Source: Burkholderia arboris (GTDB lineage Bacteria; Pseudomonadota; Gammaproteobacteria; Burkholderiales; Burkholderiaceae). Taken from it: a DNA stretch of 64,000 nt. Numbering within the stretch: the first letter of the stretch is position 1; every line of letters starts with the position of its first letter. The notes under the pieces were generated by a model. That model was not told the origin of the DNA, made no database searches, and saw nothing but the letters and a program-made list of their open reading frames with translations. Both the position numbers and the translations under genes were made by a program. The stretch spans positions 372,001 through 436,000 of the forward strand of contig NZ_CABVPX010000001.1 in the NCBI RefSeq assembly GCF_902499125.1, given 5' to 3'. Shown in pieces: positions 25,710-35,116 of this stretch.

Positions 25710-25949
25710 ATGCCCGCACGGCCCCGGTCGATGACAGTCCGGAGTCCGGCGGGCGCGAACCCGCATCGTGCGCACGGCGGAATCTCGATGTGCGGCCAGT
25801 GCGCCCGGTCGGCACGCCGCCGGCGACGCTTATCCTGCCGATGTCATTCGGATAACGAAATCACGCATGGCGATGCGCACGCATCCGTTCATGCGTCACC
25901 CGGCGGTGCGCATCTGCAGCCCACCGCCAATGGATGGGCCGGTGCGCGC

Positions 25950-26336
25950 TCAGCGCCCGCCTCCCTCCTGCTCGCGCGCACGGCGGCGCGCCGCGCAGAT
26001 CGCGCGATGATGTTCGTCGGCCCACCGGATCATCGCCTGCATCGGCGTCAGAAACGAACGCCCGAGGTCGGTCAACGCATATTCGACGCGCGGCGGCACC
26101 TCGGCGAACAACGCGCGACTCACGAAGCCATCCTGCTCGAGCCGCTTCAGCGTACGCGACAGCATCTGGTTCGACACATCGCCGATCGCCCGGCCGAGTT
26201 CGTTGAAGCGCATCGTGCCGCCCGCCAGCGCTTCGAGCACGAGCAGGCTCCACTGGTCGCCGATGCGGTCCAGCACATCGCGGATCGGGCACGGCCGATC
26301 AAGTTCGACGGTATCGTCGGCGGACGGGAGCGGCAT
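25950..26336 (-). CDS. HxlR-family winged-helix transcriptional regulator
   Basis: 128 residues from the ATG at 26336 (an in-frame extension to 26492 would cover the divergent promoter and is unlikely). CPIRDVLDRIGDQWSLLVLEAL opens the HxlR domain with its characteristic Cys; FNELGRAIGDVSNQMLSRTLKRLEQDGFVSR is the recognition-helix region, followed by the wing (VPPRVEYALTDLG). HxlR proteins often sense electrophiles through that N-terminal Cys. Divergent from the SnoaL-like gene, with a perfect palindrome in between. Confidence 0.9.
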   Translation of the reverse strand: MPLPSADDTVELDRPCPIRDVLDRIGDQWSLLVLEALAGGTMRFNELGRAIGDVSNQMLSRTLKRLEQDGFVSRALFAEVPPRVEYALTDLGRSFLTPMQAMIRWADEHHRAICAARRRAREQEGGGR

Positions 26337-26371
26337 GACGGGATTCTCTTTCACGGGCAACGCACGGTCAT

Positions 26372-26396
26372 CGCGGTGTGACCTGTTCACACCGCG
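26372..26396. promoter_or_regulatory. Perfect palindrome, candidate HxlR operator
   Basis: Arms CGCGGTGTGA and TCACACCGCG, exact over 10 bp, 5-nt centre CCTGT. Lies 36 bp upstream of the hxlR start in the 313-bp divergent region before the SnoaL-like gene. Confidence 0.65.
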
Positions 26397-26649
26397 GTGA
26401 CTTCTTGTGACGGGTTCGCGGCAACTGTACCATTCGACCGGCCCGACAGCCGCCCGGATTCGCCAGTTCAACGAAGCATGACGATGCCGCACAGGATCAG
26501 CCGCGACACCGGCACGGACTGTTCGGCGACGCCTTCGCGCCGAGACGGCATGTGTGCCGCAGCGACTCCCGCCGGTCGTCGCGAGCGGCGCAATCCGCAG
26601 TCGCGCATCGCGCGCCCATCCACGAATCGTCAGACAAGGAAACCGCTAC

Positions 26650-27126
26650 ATGTCATCGTTCCGCTCCCCCGTTCGCGCCGTTGCCGCATGCGTTCTGCTG
26701 GCCGCATCGACAGCCGTGCTGGCTGCCGGCCCGGCCACGCGCGACCTGGCTGCCGAGGAAGCCAACCGCCAGCTCGTGCTGACGTTCTACGACCGCTTCT
26801 TCAACAAGCACGAAGCGGTCGAGGCCGCGGCTGTCGTCGCGGACGACTATAAACAGCACAACCCGCACGTGCCGGACGGCAAGAAGCCGTTCGTGTCGTA
26901 CTTCGTCGGCGCGTTCCAGAAGAATCCGGCATCGCGCGCGCGCATCGTCCGCAGTGCGACCGACGGCGATCTCGTCTACCTGCACGTGCATGCGACCGAG
27001 CGTCCGGGCGATCGCGGCGAAGCGGTGGTCGACATCTTCCGCGTGAAGGACGGGAAGATCGTTGAGCACTGGGATGTCATTCAGCCGGTACCCGAAACGT
27101 CCGCGAACCGGAACACGATGTTCTGA
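26650..27126 (+). CDS. Secreted SnoaL-like (NTF2 fold) protein
   Basis: 158 residues; signal peptide MSSFRSPVRAVAACVLLAASTAVLA, then NRQLVLTFYDRFFNKHEAVEAAAVVADDYKQHNPHVPDGKKPF..., the pattern of SnoaL-like polyketide-cyclase/NTF2 proteins (YKQHNP, FRVKDGKIVEHWDVIQPVPE). Periplasmic location inferred. AAGGAAA site before the ATG. It is the likely target of the divergent HxlR regulator. Enzymatic activity unknown. Confidence 0.87.
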   Translation: MSSFRSPVRAVAACVLLAASTAVLAAGPATRDLAAEEANRQLVLTFYDRFFNKHEAVEAAAVVADDYKQHNPHVPDGKKPFVSYFVGAFQKNPASRARIVRSATDGDLVYLHVHATERPGDRGEAVVDIFRVKDGKIVEHWDVIQPVPETSANRNTMF

Positions 27127-27322
27127 CGCGCGCCCGGCAAGTGTCGATGCAACATCGGCCGCCCGCCGGGCAAGCGCGAATGCCCGGCGGCAACGAAGTC
27201 CCCTACAATCGGGCTTCGCCGCCGCGCGGCCTCCGTCTCGCATGACCGCACCGCCGCCCGCCGTGCCGCCGCACGCGAAGCACGGCCCGCGCGGGCGGCC
27301 GTTCGCGAAGACGGTGTCAACG

Positions 27323-28138
27323 ATGAGCCCCGCCCATATTTCCCTGAGCAACGCCGGCGACCTGGTCGCCAGCCTCGGCAGTCCGCAGTTTCCCGCCCGG
27401 CTTTGGGCGTGGCTGCGCGAAACCGTCGATCCGCAATCCCATTACAGCGTCGCGACGCGTTACCGTCGCGACGCGCCATCGCAATCGGTCGACAGTGTCG
27501 ACGTGCTGTTCTTCGCCGGTGGTGACGATCCCGACGGCACGCGCCACGCGCTCGATCTGTATACACAGGGCGACTGGCGATCCGACACCCTGCTTCCGCA
27601 TATCGAGCGCGTCACCGATTCGCAGCTGGTGTTCTCGTGCAACGAGGACATCGATACGGCGACCGAGTACGGCCGCCAGTTCGCGCTCGGCGAGCTCGGC
27701 GAAGACTGCACGCTGCTCGGCAGCGAGCGCGACTACGTCTATGCGTTCTCGCTGTTCCGCCGGCGCGGCCAGCCGTCCTATACGCTGGCCGAACTGGCGC
27801 TGCTGCGTCAGCTCGGCGATTTCGTGCTGCCGCTGCTGATCCAGCACGCACGGCTCGCACGCCTGACGCCGCGCTCGGACGACGGCGCGCTGCTGCAGCG
27901 TTTCGAACAGCGGCTGTCGGCCAGCGGTGCGGCGCTGTCGCAGCGCGAGCGGCTCGTCTGCCGCGCGGTACTGCAGGGGCAGCCCGTCCCGCAGATCGCC
28001 GACACGCTCGCGCTCAAGCAGAGCAGCGTGCGCACCTATCTCGGACGCGCGCTCGCAAAGCTCGGCGTCGCGAACCGGGCCGGACTCTTTGCGTGGTGCG
28101 TGACAGAAGAAGCGGCGCCGGAAGACCGCGGCCGCTAG
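27323..28138 (+). CDS. LuxR-type HTH transcriptional regulator (no autoinducer domain)
   Basis: 271 residues from the ATG at 27323 (an ATG at 27242 in the same frame is possible). Residues ~1-190 are an unrecognised sensor region (LRETVDPQSHYSVATRYRRD; DLYTQGDWRSDTLLPHIERV). The C-terminus is a GerE/LuxR HTH: LSQRERLVCRAVLQGQPVPQIADTLALKQSSVRTYLGRALAKLGVANR. The HTH is clear but the N-terminal part lacks the Trp/Tyr/Asp set of AHL receptors. It sits 409 bp upstream of the amidohydrolase gene on the same strand, a likely target. Confidence 0.82.
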   Translation: MSPAHISLSNAGDLVASLGSPQFPARLWAWLRETVDPQSHYSVATRYRRDAPSQSVDSVDVLFFAGGDDPDGTRHALDLYTQGDWRSDTLLPHIERVTDSQLVFSCNEDIDTATEYGRQFALGELGEDCTLLGSERDYVYAFSLFRRRGQPSYTLAELALLRQLGDFVLPLLIQHARLARLTPRSDDGALLQRFEQRLSASGAALSQRERLVCRAVLQGQPVPQIADTLALKQSSVRTYLGRALAKLGVANRAGLFAWCVTEEAAPEDRGR

Positions 28139-28547
28139 ACGGCGCCGCGGCGACATTCCTGCAACCACCGCCCTTTTGTCGCGCGTTGTCCTCAAAACAA
28201 TGACAGACAGCCCGCTCTCCCGCTCCTAGTATCTGACTCAACCGACGACAGAAACGCGTCGGATGCCACGGAGACACGGAATGCCGAATACCGGATGGAC
28301 GCCGGCCCGCGCGGCCGCGAGCGCGTCGCCCATCGCCACGCCGAGACGGCTGCATCGGCGAAACCGGCATGACGCCCTGGCAGCCGTTGCCGGTCTTCGC
28401 CACCGCACATCGCCGCCCCTGCCGCGCAGCGCCGGCACGTAACACCCCGCCCCCATTCCAACCCGACCGGGTTCACGCGGACGGACGAGCCACACGGCTC
28501 GCCCGCCGGACACGTGCGCCCGTCGATCCCCCATCCGGAGGAGACAC
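28139..28547. other. Intergenic region upstream of the amidohydrolase gene, 409 bp
   Basis: Presumed promoter and leader of the amidohydrolase gene. A 53-codon ORF from 28280 follows a GGAGACACGGA stretch but has shadow-like composition, so it is not called. No clear dyad or promoter boxes found. Confidence 0.35.
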
Positions 28548-30173
28548 ATGCAACACGCCGATACCGTCTATCTGAACGGCCTGCTTTACACGGGCGACGC
28601 GCAGCGCCGCTTCGCGCAGGCGCTCGCCACGAAGGACGGCAAGATCGTCGCGGTCGGCCGCGACGACGACATCCGCCCGCTGGCCGGCCCCGCCACACGG
28701 AGGGTCGATCTCGCCGGCCGGCTGATGCTGCCGGGCCTCATTGACGGTCACGTGCACCCGCTCGAAGGCCATCAGATCCTCGGTGATTTCGACCTGTCCG
28801 GCATCAACGATCCCGACGCGATCGTGCAACGCATCCGCGCGTGCGCCGACGCGACGCCGAACGAGCCGTGGGTCTATCTCGGCGGCGCGAACCTCGCCGC
28901 GTTCGGCGCGTATCCGACCCGCGAGCTGCTCGACCGGATCGTGCCCGACCGGCCGCTGCTCGTGGTCGGCTTCGACGTGCACAGCGGCTGCCTCAACACG
29001 AAGGGGCTCGAAGCGGCCGGGATCCAGGCCGACACGCCCGATCCGTCCGGCGGGGTGATCGAGCGCGACGCATCGGGCGCGCCGAACGGTGTCGTGCACG
29101 AAGCCGCGTTCTACCGCGTGTGCCCGATCATTCCGCAACTGAGCCCGGCCGGCTACCCGAAGTCGCTTGCGAAAGCGCACGCGATGGCGCACGGCTACGG
29201 CATCACGGGCTGGTTCGATGCGCGCGTCGAGGAGGCCGAACTCAAGGCCTACGCCGCCGCGCAGCGCGCCGGTACGCTGAAGGTGTACATGAGCGCAGGC
29301 CTCTACGCGAACCCGCGCCGCGACCCGCGCGAGCAGATCGAACGCTTCGTCGGATGGCGCCGCGAATACGCGTGCGACAACCTGCGCCTGCATACGGTGA
29401 AGATCTTCGTCGACGGTGTCCCCGAGTCGAAAACCGCTGCACTGCTCGAGCCGTACGCGGGCACCGACGACTGCGGCCTCGCGCTGTGGAGCCAGGACGC
29501 GCTGAACGAAATCTGCCTGCTCGCCGATACGGCCGGCTTCGACCTGCACTTCCATACGCTGGCCGACCGCGCGGTACGCATGACGCTCGACGCGCTTGAA
29601 TACGTGCAGCGCTGCAACGGGATGCGCGACCGGCGCGCGCAGCTCGCGCACCTGCAGCTCGTCGATCCGGCCGACATGAGCCGCTTCAACCGGCTCGGCG
29701 CCATCGCCAGCGTGCAGACGCTGTGGACGGCCGCCCGCGAGGAACAGCAACAGCTTTACCGCGACCTGCTCGGCGCCGAGCGCACTGCACGCAACTATCC
29801 GTTCCGCAGCCTGCGCAACGCGGGCGCGATGCTCGCGGCCGGCTCCGACTGGTCGGTCAGCACGATGGACCCGATGCAGATCATCCAGACGGGCGTCACG
29901 CACCTGCTGATCGACCAGCCCGAGAGCCCGCCGTGGAATCCGCACGAGCGGCTCGACCTGCTCACGATGCTCGAGGCCTATACGGTGAACACCGCGTATG
30001 CGCTGCGCTTCGACGATTGCACGGGTTCGCTCGAAGCGGGCAAGGACGCGAGCTTCGCGATCCTCGACCGCAATCCGTTCGCACACCCGGTCGAGACGTT
30101 CGCGCACACCCGCGTGATCGAGACGCGCTTCCGCGGCGAAATCGTGTACGCCGCGCCGGGCTGGGCGGACTGA
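28548..30173 (+). CDS. Amidohydrolase, YtcJ-like
   Basis: 541 residues with GGAGGAGA before the ATG. Metal-dependent amidohydrolase of the YtcJ/NfdA group: N-terminal beta-sandwich (DTVYLNGLLYTGDAQ..), LMLPGLIDGHVHPLEGH with the HxH metal ligands, VKIFVDGVPESKTAALLEPY, FDLHFHTLADRAVRMTLDAL, AHLQLVDPADMSRF, AAGSDWSVSTMDPMQIIQTGV with the final metal-binding Asp, and the closing SLEAGKDASFAILDRNPF. Likely hydrolyses an N-formyl or N-acyl amide or an imide. It is convergent with the isochorismatase-like gene. Cytoplasmic; substrate unknown. Confidence 0.9.
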   Translation: MQHADTVYLNGLLYTGDAQRRFAQALATKDGKIVAVGRDDDIRPLAGPATRRVDLAGRLMLPGLIDGHVHPLEGHQILGDFDLSGINDPDAIVQRIRACADATPNEPWVYLGGANLAAFGAYPTRELLDRIVPDRPLLVVGFDVHSGCLNTKGLEAAGIQADTPDPSGGVIERDASGAPNGVVHEAAFYRVCPIIPQLSPAGYPKSLAKAHAMAHGYGITGWFDARVEEAELKAYAAAQRAGTLKVYMSAGLYANPRRDPREQIERFVGWRREYACDNLRLHTVKIFVDGVPESKTAALLEPYAGTDDCGLALWSQDALNEICLLADTAGFDLHFHTLADRAVRMTLDALEYVQRCNGMRDRRAQLAHLQLVDPADMSRFNRLGAIASVQTLWTAAREEQQQLYRDLLGAERTARNYPFRSLRNAGAMLAAGSDWSVSTMDPMQIIQTGVTHLLIDQPESPPWNPHERLDLLTMLEAYTVNTAYALRFDDCTGSLEAGKDASFAILDRNPFAHPVETFAHTRVIETRFRGEIVYAAPGWAD

Positions 30174-30192
30174 CGCGCGAACCGGCTAACCG

Positions 30193-30804
30193 TCAGGCCA
30201 CGCCGAGCGCCAGCACCTGCTCGGTCGTCAGCACGTCGCCGAACGTGTCCGACAGTGCGGCCAGCGTCGCGCGATGCAGGTCGCGGTGCGGCACGGTGCC
30301 GCCGTCTGCGACGTCGATGTCGCGCGTCGCACAGGCATCGTCGACGACGATCACCCCGTAGCCGAGCGGCACCGCGTCGCGTGCCGCGCCGGCCACGCAT
30401 GCATGCGTCATCAGGCCCGTGACGATCAGCGTGTCGATGCCGGCCGCCTTCAGCCGCGCATCGAGGTCCGTCGTCGGGAACACGCTCACCGACGTCTTCC
30501 TCACCACCGCGTGATGCGGGGCCGGCTGCAGGTCCGCGTGGAAGCCGGAACCGTCGCTGCCGTCGGCGAAGACCGGGCTGTCGGCCGTATCGACGTGCTG
30601 GACGTGGAATACCGGAATGCCCGCTCGGTCGGCGAACGCGATCACCCGCTGCGCATTGCCCAGCGCACGCGGCCCTTCCGGAATCGGCAGCCGGCCGCTG
30701 AAGTATTCGTTCTGGAAATCGATCACCAGCAGCGCGGTACGGGCGGCATCGATCGACGTCGGCGCGGACGCGCCGGCCAGGGTACGGATGGTCGGATGTT
30801 GCAT
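30193..30804 (-). CDS. Isochorismatase-like cysteine hydrolase
   Basis: 203 residues from the ATG at 30804 (GAGAG upstream). Catalytic triad visible: D29 in ALLVIDFQNEY, K103 in VVRKTSVSVF, C136 in VTGLMTHACVAG. This fits the cysteine-hydrolase branch (nicotinamidase, N-carbamoylsarcosine amidase) rather than isochorismatase proper. It lies 177 nt downstream of the MFS transporter gene on the same strand, so the transporter may import its substrate or export its product. Confidence 0.9.
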   Translation of the reverse strand: MQHPTIRTLAGASAPTSIDAARTALLVIDFQNEYFSGRLPIPEGPRALGNAQRVIAFADRAGIPVFHVQHVDTADSPVFADGSDGSGFHADLQPAPHHAVVRKTSVSVFPTTDLDARLKAAGIDTLIVTGLMTHACVAGAARDAVPLGYGVIVVDDACATRDIDVADGGTVPHRDLHRATLAALSDTFGDVLTTEQVLALGVA

Positions 30805-30981
30805 GGGTCGCTCTCTTTCGGTTGGCACATTGAATGGAACGGCGCGCCGGGCCTGCCGGCGCCGCCGGACACGGCCCGCTACTTCCCCGGCCGCGAGGCG
30901 CCAGTGTCGGGCCGCGCGGCGTTGCGCGACAGCGGCGCGCAGGACAACGTCCGACAGGATCGGGCCAACGTGCGCAACCGC

Positions 30982-32232
30982 CTAGGACAGCGCGGCCGTA
31001 CGGACGCCCGGCCGCGTGCGGCCATATGCCACCATCATCGCGAAGCTGAGCAGGAACCCCGCGCCGCCGATCAACAGCAGGCCGGTCTCGCCGAACACGG
31101 TCAGCAGGTTCGTCAGCGCGCCCGTGACGACCCACGCGACGGCCATGACCGAACCCGCGACACCGAGCGCCCAGCCCTGCCGGTCCTCGCTGACGGCATC
31201 GGAAAACGCCGTATACATCGTCGTGTACGCCACCATGTCGAAGCAGCCGACGACCATCGCGAGTCCCCACAGCACCGGCTCGTGCGGAAACAGCGCGGAC
31301 AGGACCTGGCCCAGCCCGGCGACGAGCAGGCCCGTCTTCGCGATATCGATCACGCGCCACACGCGCAGCATCAGCCGTACGACGAACAGCAGGCCGAACA
31401 CGAAGCAGACGCCGATCACGCCGCTGAACAGCCCGAGCCGCGCGCTCGTGTAACCGAATTTCGCCTGCAGCAGCAGCATGATGGTCTGCAGGTAGAGCCC
31501 GTAGCCGACCTGCATCAGGAAGAACACCACCGACAGGAACGCGACGTTGCGCTGGCGCGTGGCCTCCCGGATGATCCGCAGCGGCAGCAGCGGATCGATG
31601 CGCGTGTCGCCGCGCGGCGCGGCCGAATCGCGATACGACGCCCAGGTCCAGAACGCGCAGATCAGCGACAGCGCGGCGACCAGCACGAACGGCGTGCCGT
31701 AGCCGAACAGCGGCGAGATCGTCCGGTCGGACGTCACGCCGCCGAGCACCGGGCCGACGATCACGCCCGCGCTGAACGCAAGCGACATGATGCTCATGTT
31801 GTACGCCTTGGTCTCCGGCGTGCTGAGATCGGTGATCGCCGCCTGCGCGATGCCCTGGCAACCAGCCATCAGGCCCGTGAGCCCGCGGCCGGCCAGCAGC
31901 ATCGCGATGCTTGCGTGCCACGCGCCGGCCGCCATCATCGCGTAGCCGACCGCCAGGCCGAGCACGCACAGCAGCAGCATCCGGCGGCGGCCGTAGCGGT
32001 CGGACAGCTCGCCCATCAGCGACGAGCCGAAGAACATGCACAGCGGGTAGATCCCGTAACCGAGACCGAGGTAGAAATTGCGCGCGTGCGCGCCGGCGTC
32101 GGCCGGCAGGATGCCCGCGTGCGGATCGCTGAAGATCGCGGACATCATCGGATAGACGAGCCCGAACCCCATCGCGTCGAGCGCGATGGCGAGCAGGCAG
32201 GGGCCGAGCAGCGTGTAGTCGAGTCGAGACAT
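30982..32232 (-). CDS. MFS transporter
   Basis: 416 residues with 12 predicted membrane segments; ATG at 32232 with GGAAGGTCC upstream. MFS motif A as GELSDRYGRRRML after TM2 and motif C-like GVIVGPVLGGVTSD in TM5, which points to the drug:H+ antiporter group (TetA-like). Possible substrate link to the downstream isochorismatase-like gene. Inner membrane. Confidence 0.88.
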   Translation of the reverse strand: MSRLDYTLLGPCLLAIALDAMGFGLVYPMMSAIFSDPHAGILPADAGAHARNFYLGLGYGIYPLCMFFGSSLMGELSDRYGRRRMLLLCVLGLAVGYAMMAAGAWHASIAMLLAGRGLTGLMAGCQGIAQAAITDLSTPETKAYNMSIMSLAFSAGVIVGPVLGGVTSDRTISPLFGYGTPFVLVAALSLICAFWTWASYRDSAAPRGDTRIDPLLPLRIIREATRQRNVAFLSVVFFLMQVGYGLYLQTIMLLLQAKFGYTSARLGLFSGVIGVCFVFGLLFVVRLMLRVWRVIDIAKTGLLVAGLGQVLSALFPHEPVLWGLAMVVGCFDMVAYTTMYTAFSDAVSEDRQGWALGVAGSVMAVAWVVTGALTNLLTVFGETGLLLIGGAGFLLSFAMMVAYGRTRPGVRTAALS

Positions 32233-32383
32233 GGGGACCTTCCGGACAGCGTGGATGATCGCCCAAGCGTAACGACCGGGCGGCGGCCGCGGTAGGCCGC
32301 CGCCCGCGATGCTCATCATTGGCTGTGCCGATACCCGGCATGCCGCCTGTGCCGATGGGTCGCCGGCGCAGCCGCCCGGCCGG

Positions 32384-33700
32384 CTACTTCGCGCTCAGCG
32401 GCTCGCCCTCGAATTGCCGGCGTGCGACCACGCACGGCGCACCGTCATGCATGAACACGCTCGCGAGCAGCCCGAACGACGCGGCGAACAGCACGTACCA
32501 CGCGGGGGCGACGGGCGATCCGCTCGCGCGCGTCAGCCATGTGACGATGAACGGCGCGAAGCCGCCGAACACCATCACCGCGACGTTGTAGGCGAGCGCG
32601 ACGCCGGTCGACCGCGAACGGGTCGCGAACTGCTCGGCGAGCGTCGTCGGCGCGGGGCCGTAGCAGATGCCGATGATCGTGCAGATCACGAGCTGCATCA
32701 CGAGCAGGTGCCCGATGCCCGGCGCGGCGGCCAGCCACGAGAACAGCGGATACGTGACCGTCAGCAGCGCGAACGTGCCGGCGATCAGCACGGGCCGCCG
32801 GCCGATGCGGTCGGATACGATCGCCGCGACCGGAATCGTCACCGTCAGCAGCGCGACCGCCACCATCTGCACCTTGAACACCTGGTCGAGCGGCAGCCCG
32901 AAGGTCTTGTGCACGAACGTCGGCATGTTCACGAGCATCACGTAGAACACGGCGGTCCCGGTGATCGTCTGCCCCATCGACACCAGCACGCCGCGCAGGT
33001 TCTCGCGCAGCACGCGCGACACGCTCGCCGGCGGCTCGACGGTCGACTTGCTCGCATCGAGGAACGCCTCGGTCTCCTCCATGTGCCGGCGAATCCACAA
33101 CCCGACCGGCCCGATCAGCAACCCGAGCGCGAACGGCACGCGCCAGCCCCAGCTGTGCAGCGCCGCATCCGACAGCGACTGCGTGGCCCATGCGCCCATC
33201 GCCGCACCGGAAAACACCGCGAGGCACTGGCCGATCAGCTGCCACGATCCGTACAGCCCGCGCCGGTTCGCGGGGGCGCTTTCGACGAGGAACGCGGTCG
33301 CGCTCGCATATTCGCCGCCGGTGGCGAAACCCTGCAGCAGCCGCGCGACGACGATCAGGATCGGCGCCGCCGGGCCGATCGCCGCATACGATGGCGCGAA
33401 CGTGATCAGCGCGATCGACAGCGTCATCAGGAGGATGATGAGCTGCATCGCGGCCTTGCGGCCCTTGCGGTCCGCATAGAGGCCGAGCAGGATGCCGCCC
33501 ACCGGGCGCATGAAGAAACCGACGCCGAACGTCGCAAGCGACATCAGCAGCGATGCGTACTGGCTCTCGGCGGGAAAGAACAGCCGCGCGATGATGCCCG
33601 AGAAGAAACCGTAAACGATGAAGTCGTACCACTCGAGGGTATTGCCGACGACTGCGGCGATCACCTGCCGCTGCCGCGAGTTCCGACGTGAGTCGCGCAT
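32384..33700 (-). CDS. MHS-family MFS transporter (metabolite:H+ symporter)
   Basis: 438 residues; ATG at 33700 after GCAGGAGAAAAGC. Signature of the MHS family: VVGNTLEWYDFIVYGFFS in TM1, FGVGFFMRPVGGILLGLYADRKGRKAAM, and LLQGFATGGEYASATAFLVESAPANRRG. Relatives import citrate, alpha-ketoglutarate, shikimate, proline/betaine or dicarboxylates. It is divergent from a LysR regulator of MdcR type (317 bp between starts), which suggests the substrate may be a malonate-like or other short organic acid. Confidence 0.9.
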   Translation of the reverse strand: MRDSRRNSRQRQVIAAVVGNTLEWYDFIVYGFFSGIIARLFFPAESQYASLLMSLATFGVGFFMRPVGGILLGLYADRKGRKAAMQLIILLMTLSIALITFAPSYAAIGPAAPILIVVARLLQGFATGGEYASATAFLVESAPANRRGLYGSWQLIGQCLAVFSGAAMGAWATQSLSDAALHSWGWRVPFALGLLIGPVGLWIRRHMEETEAFLDASKSTVEPPASVSRVLRENLRGVLVSMGQTITGTAVFYVMLVNMPTFVHKTFGLPLDQVFKVQMVAVALLTVTIPVAAIVSDRIGRRPVLIAGTFALLTVTYPLFSWLAAAPGIGHLLVMQLVICTIIGICYGPAPTTLAEQFATRSRSTGVALAYNVAVMVFGGFAPFIVTWLTRASGSPVAPAWYVLFAASFGLLASVFMHDGAPCVVARRQFEGEPLSAK

Positions 33701-34017
33701 GCTTTTCTCCTGCAGTCTCGTGGTGCCGCGCCGCATGCCTGCCGCGTTCCGTGGCGGGCATGGGCGAACCGGCCGTTCGCATCGCCGGTCGATGCGGGCA
33801 CGCACGGCGGACCTTCCCGGCCCGCGCGCATGACCGGCGTGAATCGATCATAGGGATGCCGAAAATCCGCATCAATTAATGCCCGCGCCGGATGATTAGC
33901 CGGAGATTAAATGTTCCCCGTCCGCCCTCCGCCGCGCGAAAAACCCGGTTTTTCGCGCATTGTTGCGGCCCGGGTTCTGCGGCAGAATCGTCGGCCGCCC
34001 TTCCCGTCGCCCGCATC
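33701..34017. other. Divergent promoter region MHS transporter / LysR, 317 bp
   Basis: Contains an imperfect dyad GCATCAATTAATGC near 33871-33884, with nearby low-GC sequence up to 33920, a plausible LysR-type operator and promoter region. No ORF supported. Confidence 0.4.
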
Positions 34018-34935
34018 ATGCGCAACCGCATCAACGAAGAGATCACGTTCCGCAAGCTCGAAGTTCTGCTCGCGTTCATGGAAGCCGGCAGCCTCGCGAA
34101 GGCGGCCGAGGCGCTGGGCGTGAGCACCGTCAGCGTGCACCGCGCGCTGCATACGCTCGAGGAAGGCATGCATTGCGCACTGTTCCGCCACGAGGGGCGG
34201 AACCTGATGCCGACCGATGCCGCGCAGGTGCTCGCCGAAGTCGCCGGCGAAGTGCTCAAGACGATGACGAACGGCATTCGTTCGACGCGCGAGGCGGCCG
34301 GCTATGGCGCGGGCCAGTTGAAGATCGGTTCGCTGTATTCGCTGACGATCCGCACCGTGCCCGAGGTCGTGATCGCGCTGAAGGAGCGTCGCCCCGAGCT
34401 GCAGGCCGAACTCGTGCTCGGCTCGAACGCCGACCTGCTCGACAAGCTCAGGCAGGGTGCGATCGACGCGACGCTGATGGCGCTGCCCGAACCGGACGCC
34501 GAGATCGAATCGATCGCGCTGTTCGAGGACGAGATGTTCTTCGCCGCGCCGGTCGATTCGCCGTATGCGCAACGCGACGCGATCGATCTCCACGCGTGCG
34601 GCGACGAGCCGTTCGTGTCGCTCGGCGAAGGTTTCGCGACGCATCACGGCTTCACGGAGGCATTCCGCACGGCAGGCGTCACACCGAACGTCGTGATGCG
34701 GGTAGGCGACATCTTTTCGCTGATCAACCTCGTGTCGGGCGGCGTCGGCTGCTCGCTGCTACCCGGCCGCGTGCGCGACCTGTTCGCGCACAAGATCGCG
34801 CTCGTGCCGCTCGCCGGACCGACGATCCGCCAGACGATCGGCCTGAGCTTCCTGCACCGCCGCGAACGGGATCCGAACCTGCTCGCGCTCGCGACGGTCT
34901 GCCGGCTGACGGTCAAGGCGCCGACCGCGCGTTGA
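34018..34935 (+). CDS. LysR-family regulator, MdcR-like
   Basis: 305 residues. Starts MRNRINEEITFRKLEVLLAF; the HTH SLAKAAEALGVSTVSVHRALHTLEEGMHCALFRHEGRNLMPT and effector-domain lines (QLKIGSLYSLTIRTVPEVVIALKERRPEL; VGDIFSLINLVSGGVGCSLLPGRV) parallel MdcR of malonate-decarboxylase operons as I remember it. No mdc genes are in the window, so this is an MdcR-type paralogue, probably controlling the divergent MHS transporter or the downstream VOC-SDR pair. Confidence 0.88.
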   Translation: MRNRINEEITFRKLEVLLAFMEAGSLAKAAEALGVSTVSVHRALHTLEEGMHCALFRHEGRNLMPTDAAQVLAEVAGEVLKTMTNGIRSTREAAGYGAGQLKIGSLYSLTIRTVPEVVIALKERRPELQAELVLGSNADLLDKLRQGAIDATLMALPEPDAEIESIALFEDEMFFAAPVDSPYAQRDAIDLHACGDEPFVSLGEGFATHHGFTEAFRTAGVTPNVVMRVGDIFSLINLVSGGVGCSLLPGRVRDLFAHKIALVPLAGPTIRQTIGLSFLHRRERDPNLLALATVCRLTVKAPTAR

Positions 34936-35116
34936 CGCGTCGGCCGTTTCTCCGTCCTTGCAGCGCGCGTACCGATCGCATCGCTGCGCCATACGGCTGC
35001 GCAAGCCATCCCCCCGGGTTCTCGTCCGTTTGGATGGCACGAAGCACACGCTTTGTTGCGATCATGGCCGTCATTCATCGCGCGGCACGCATACGTGCGT
35101 CCGCCACGGAGACGAC

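Noticed and set aside
28280..28444. 54-codon ORF before the amidohydrolase gene
   Set aside because: Has a GGAGA-like upstream sequence but codon use and composition look like noncoding GC-rich DNA.
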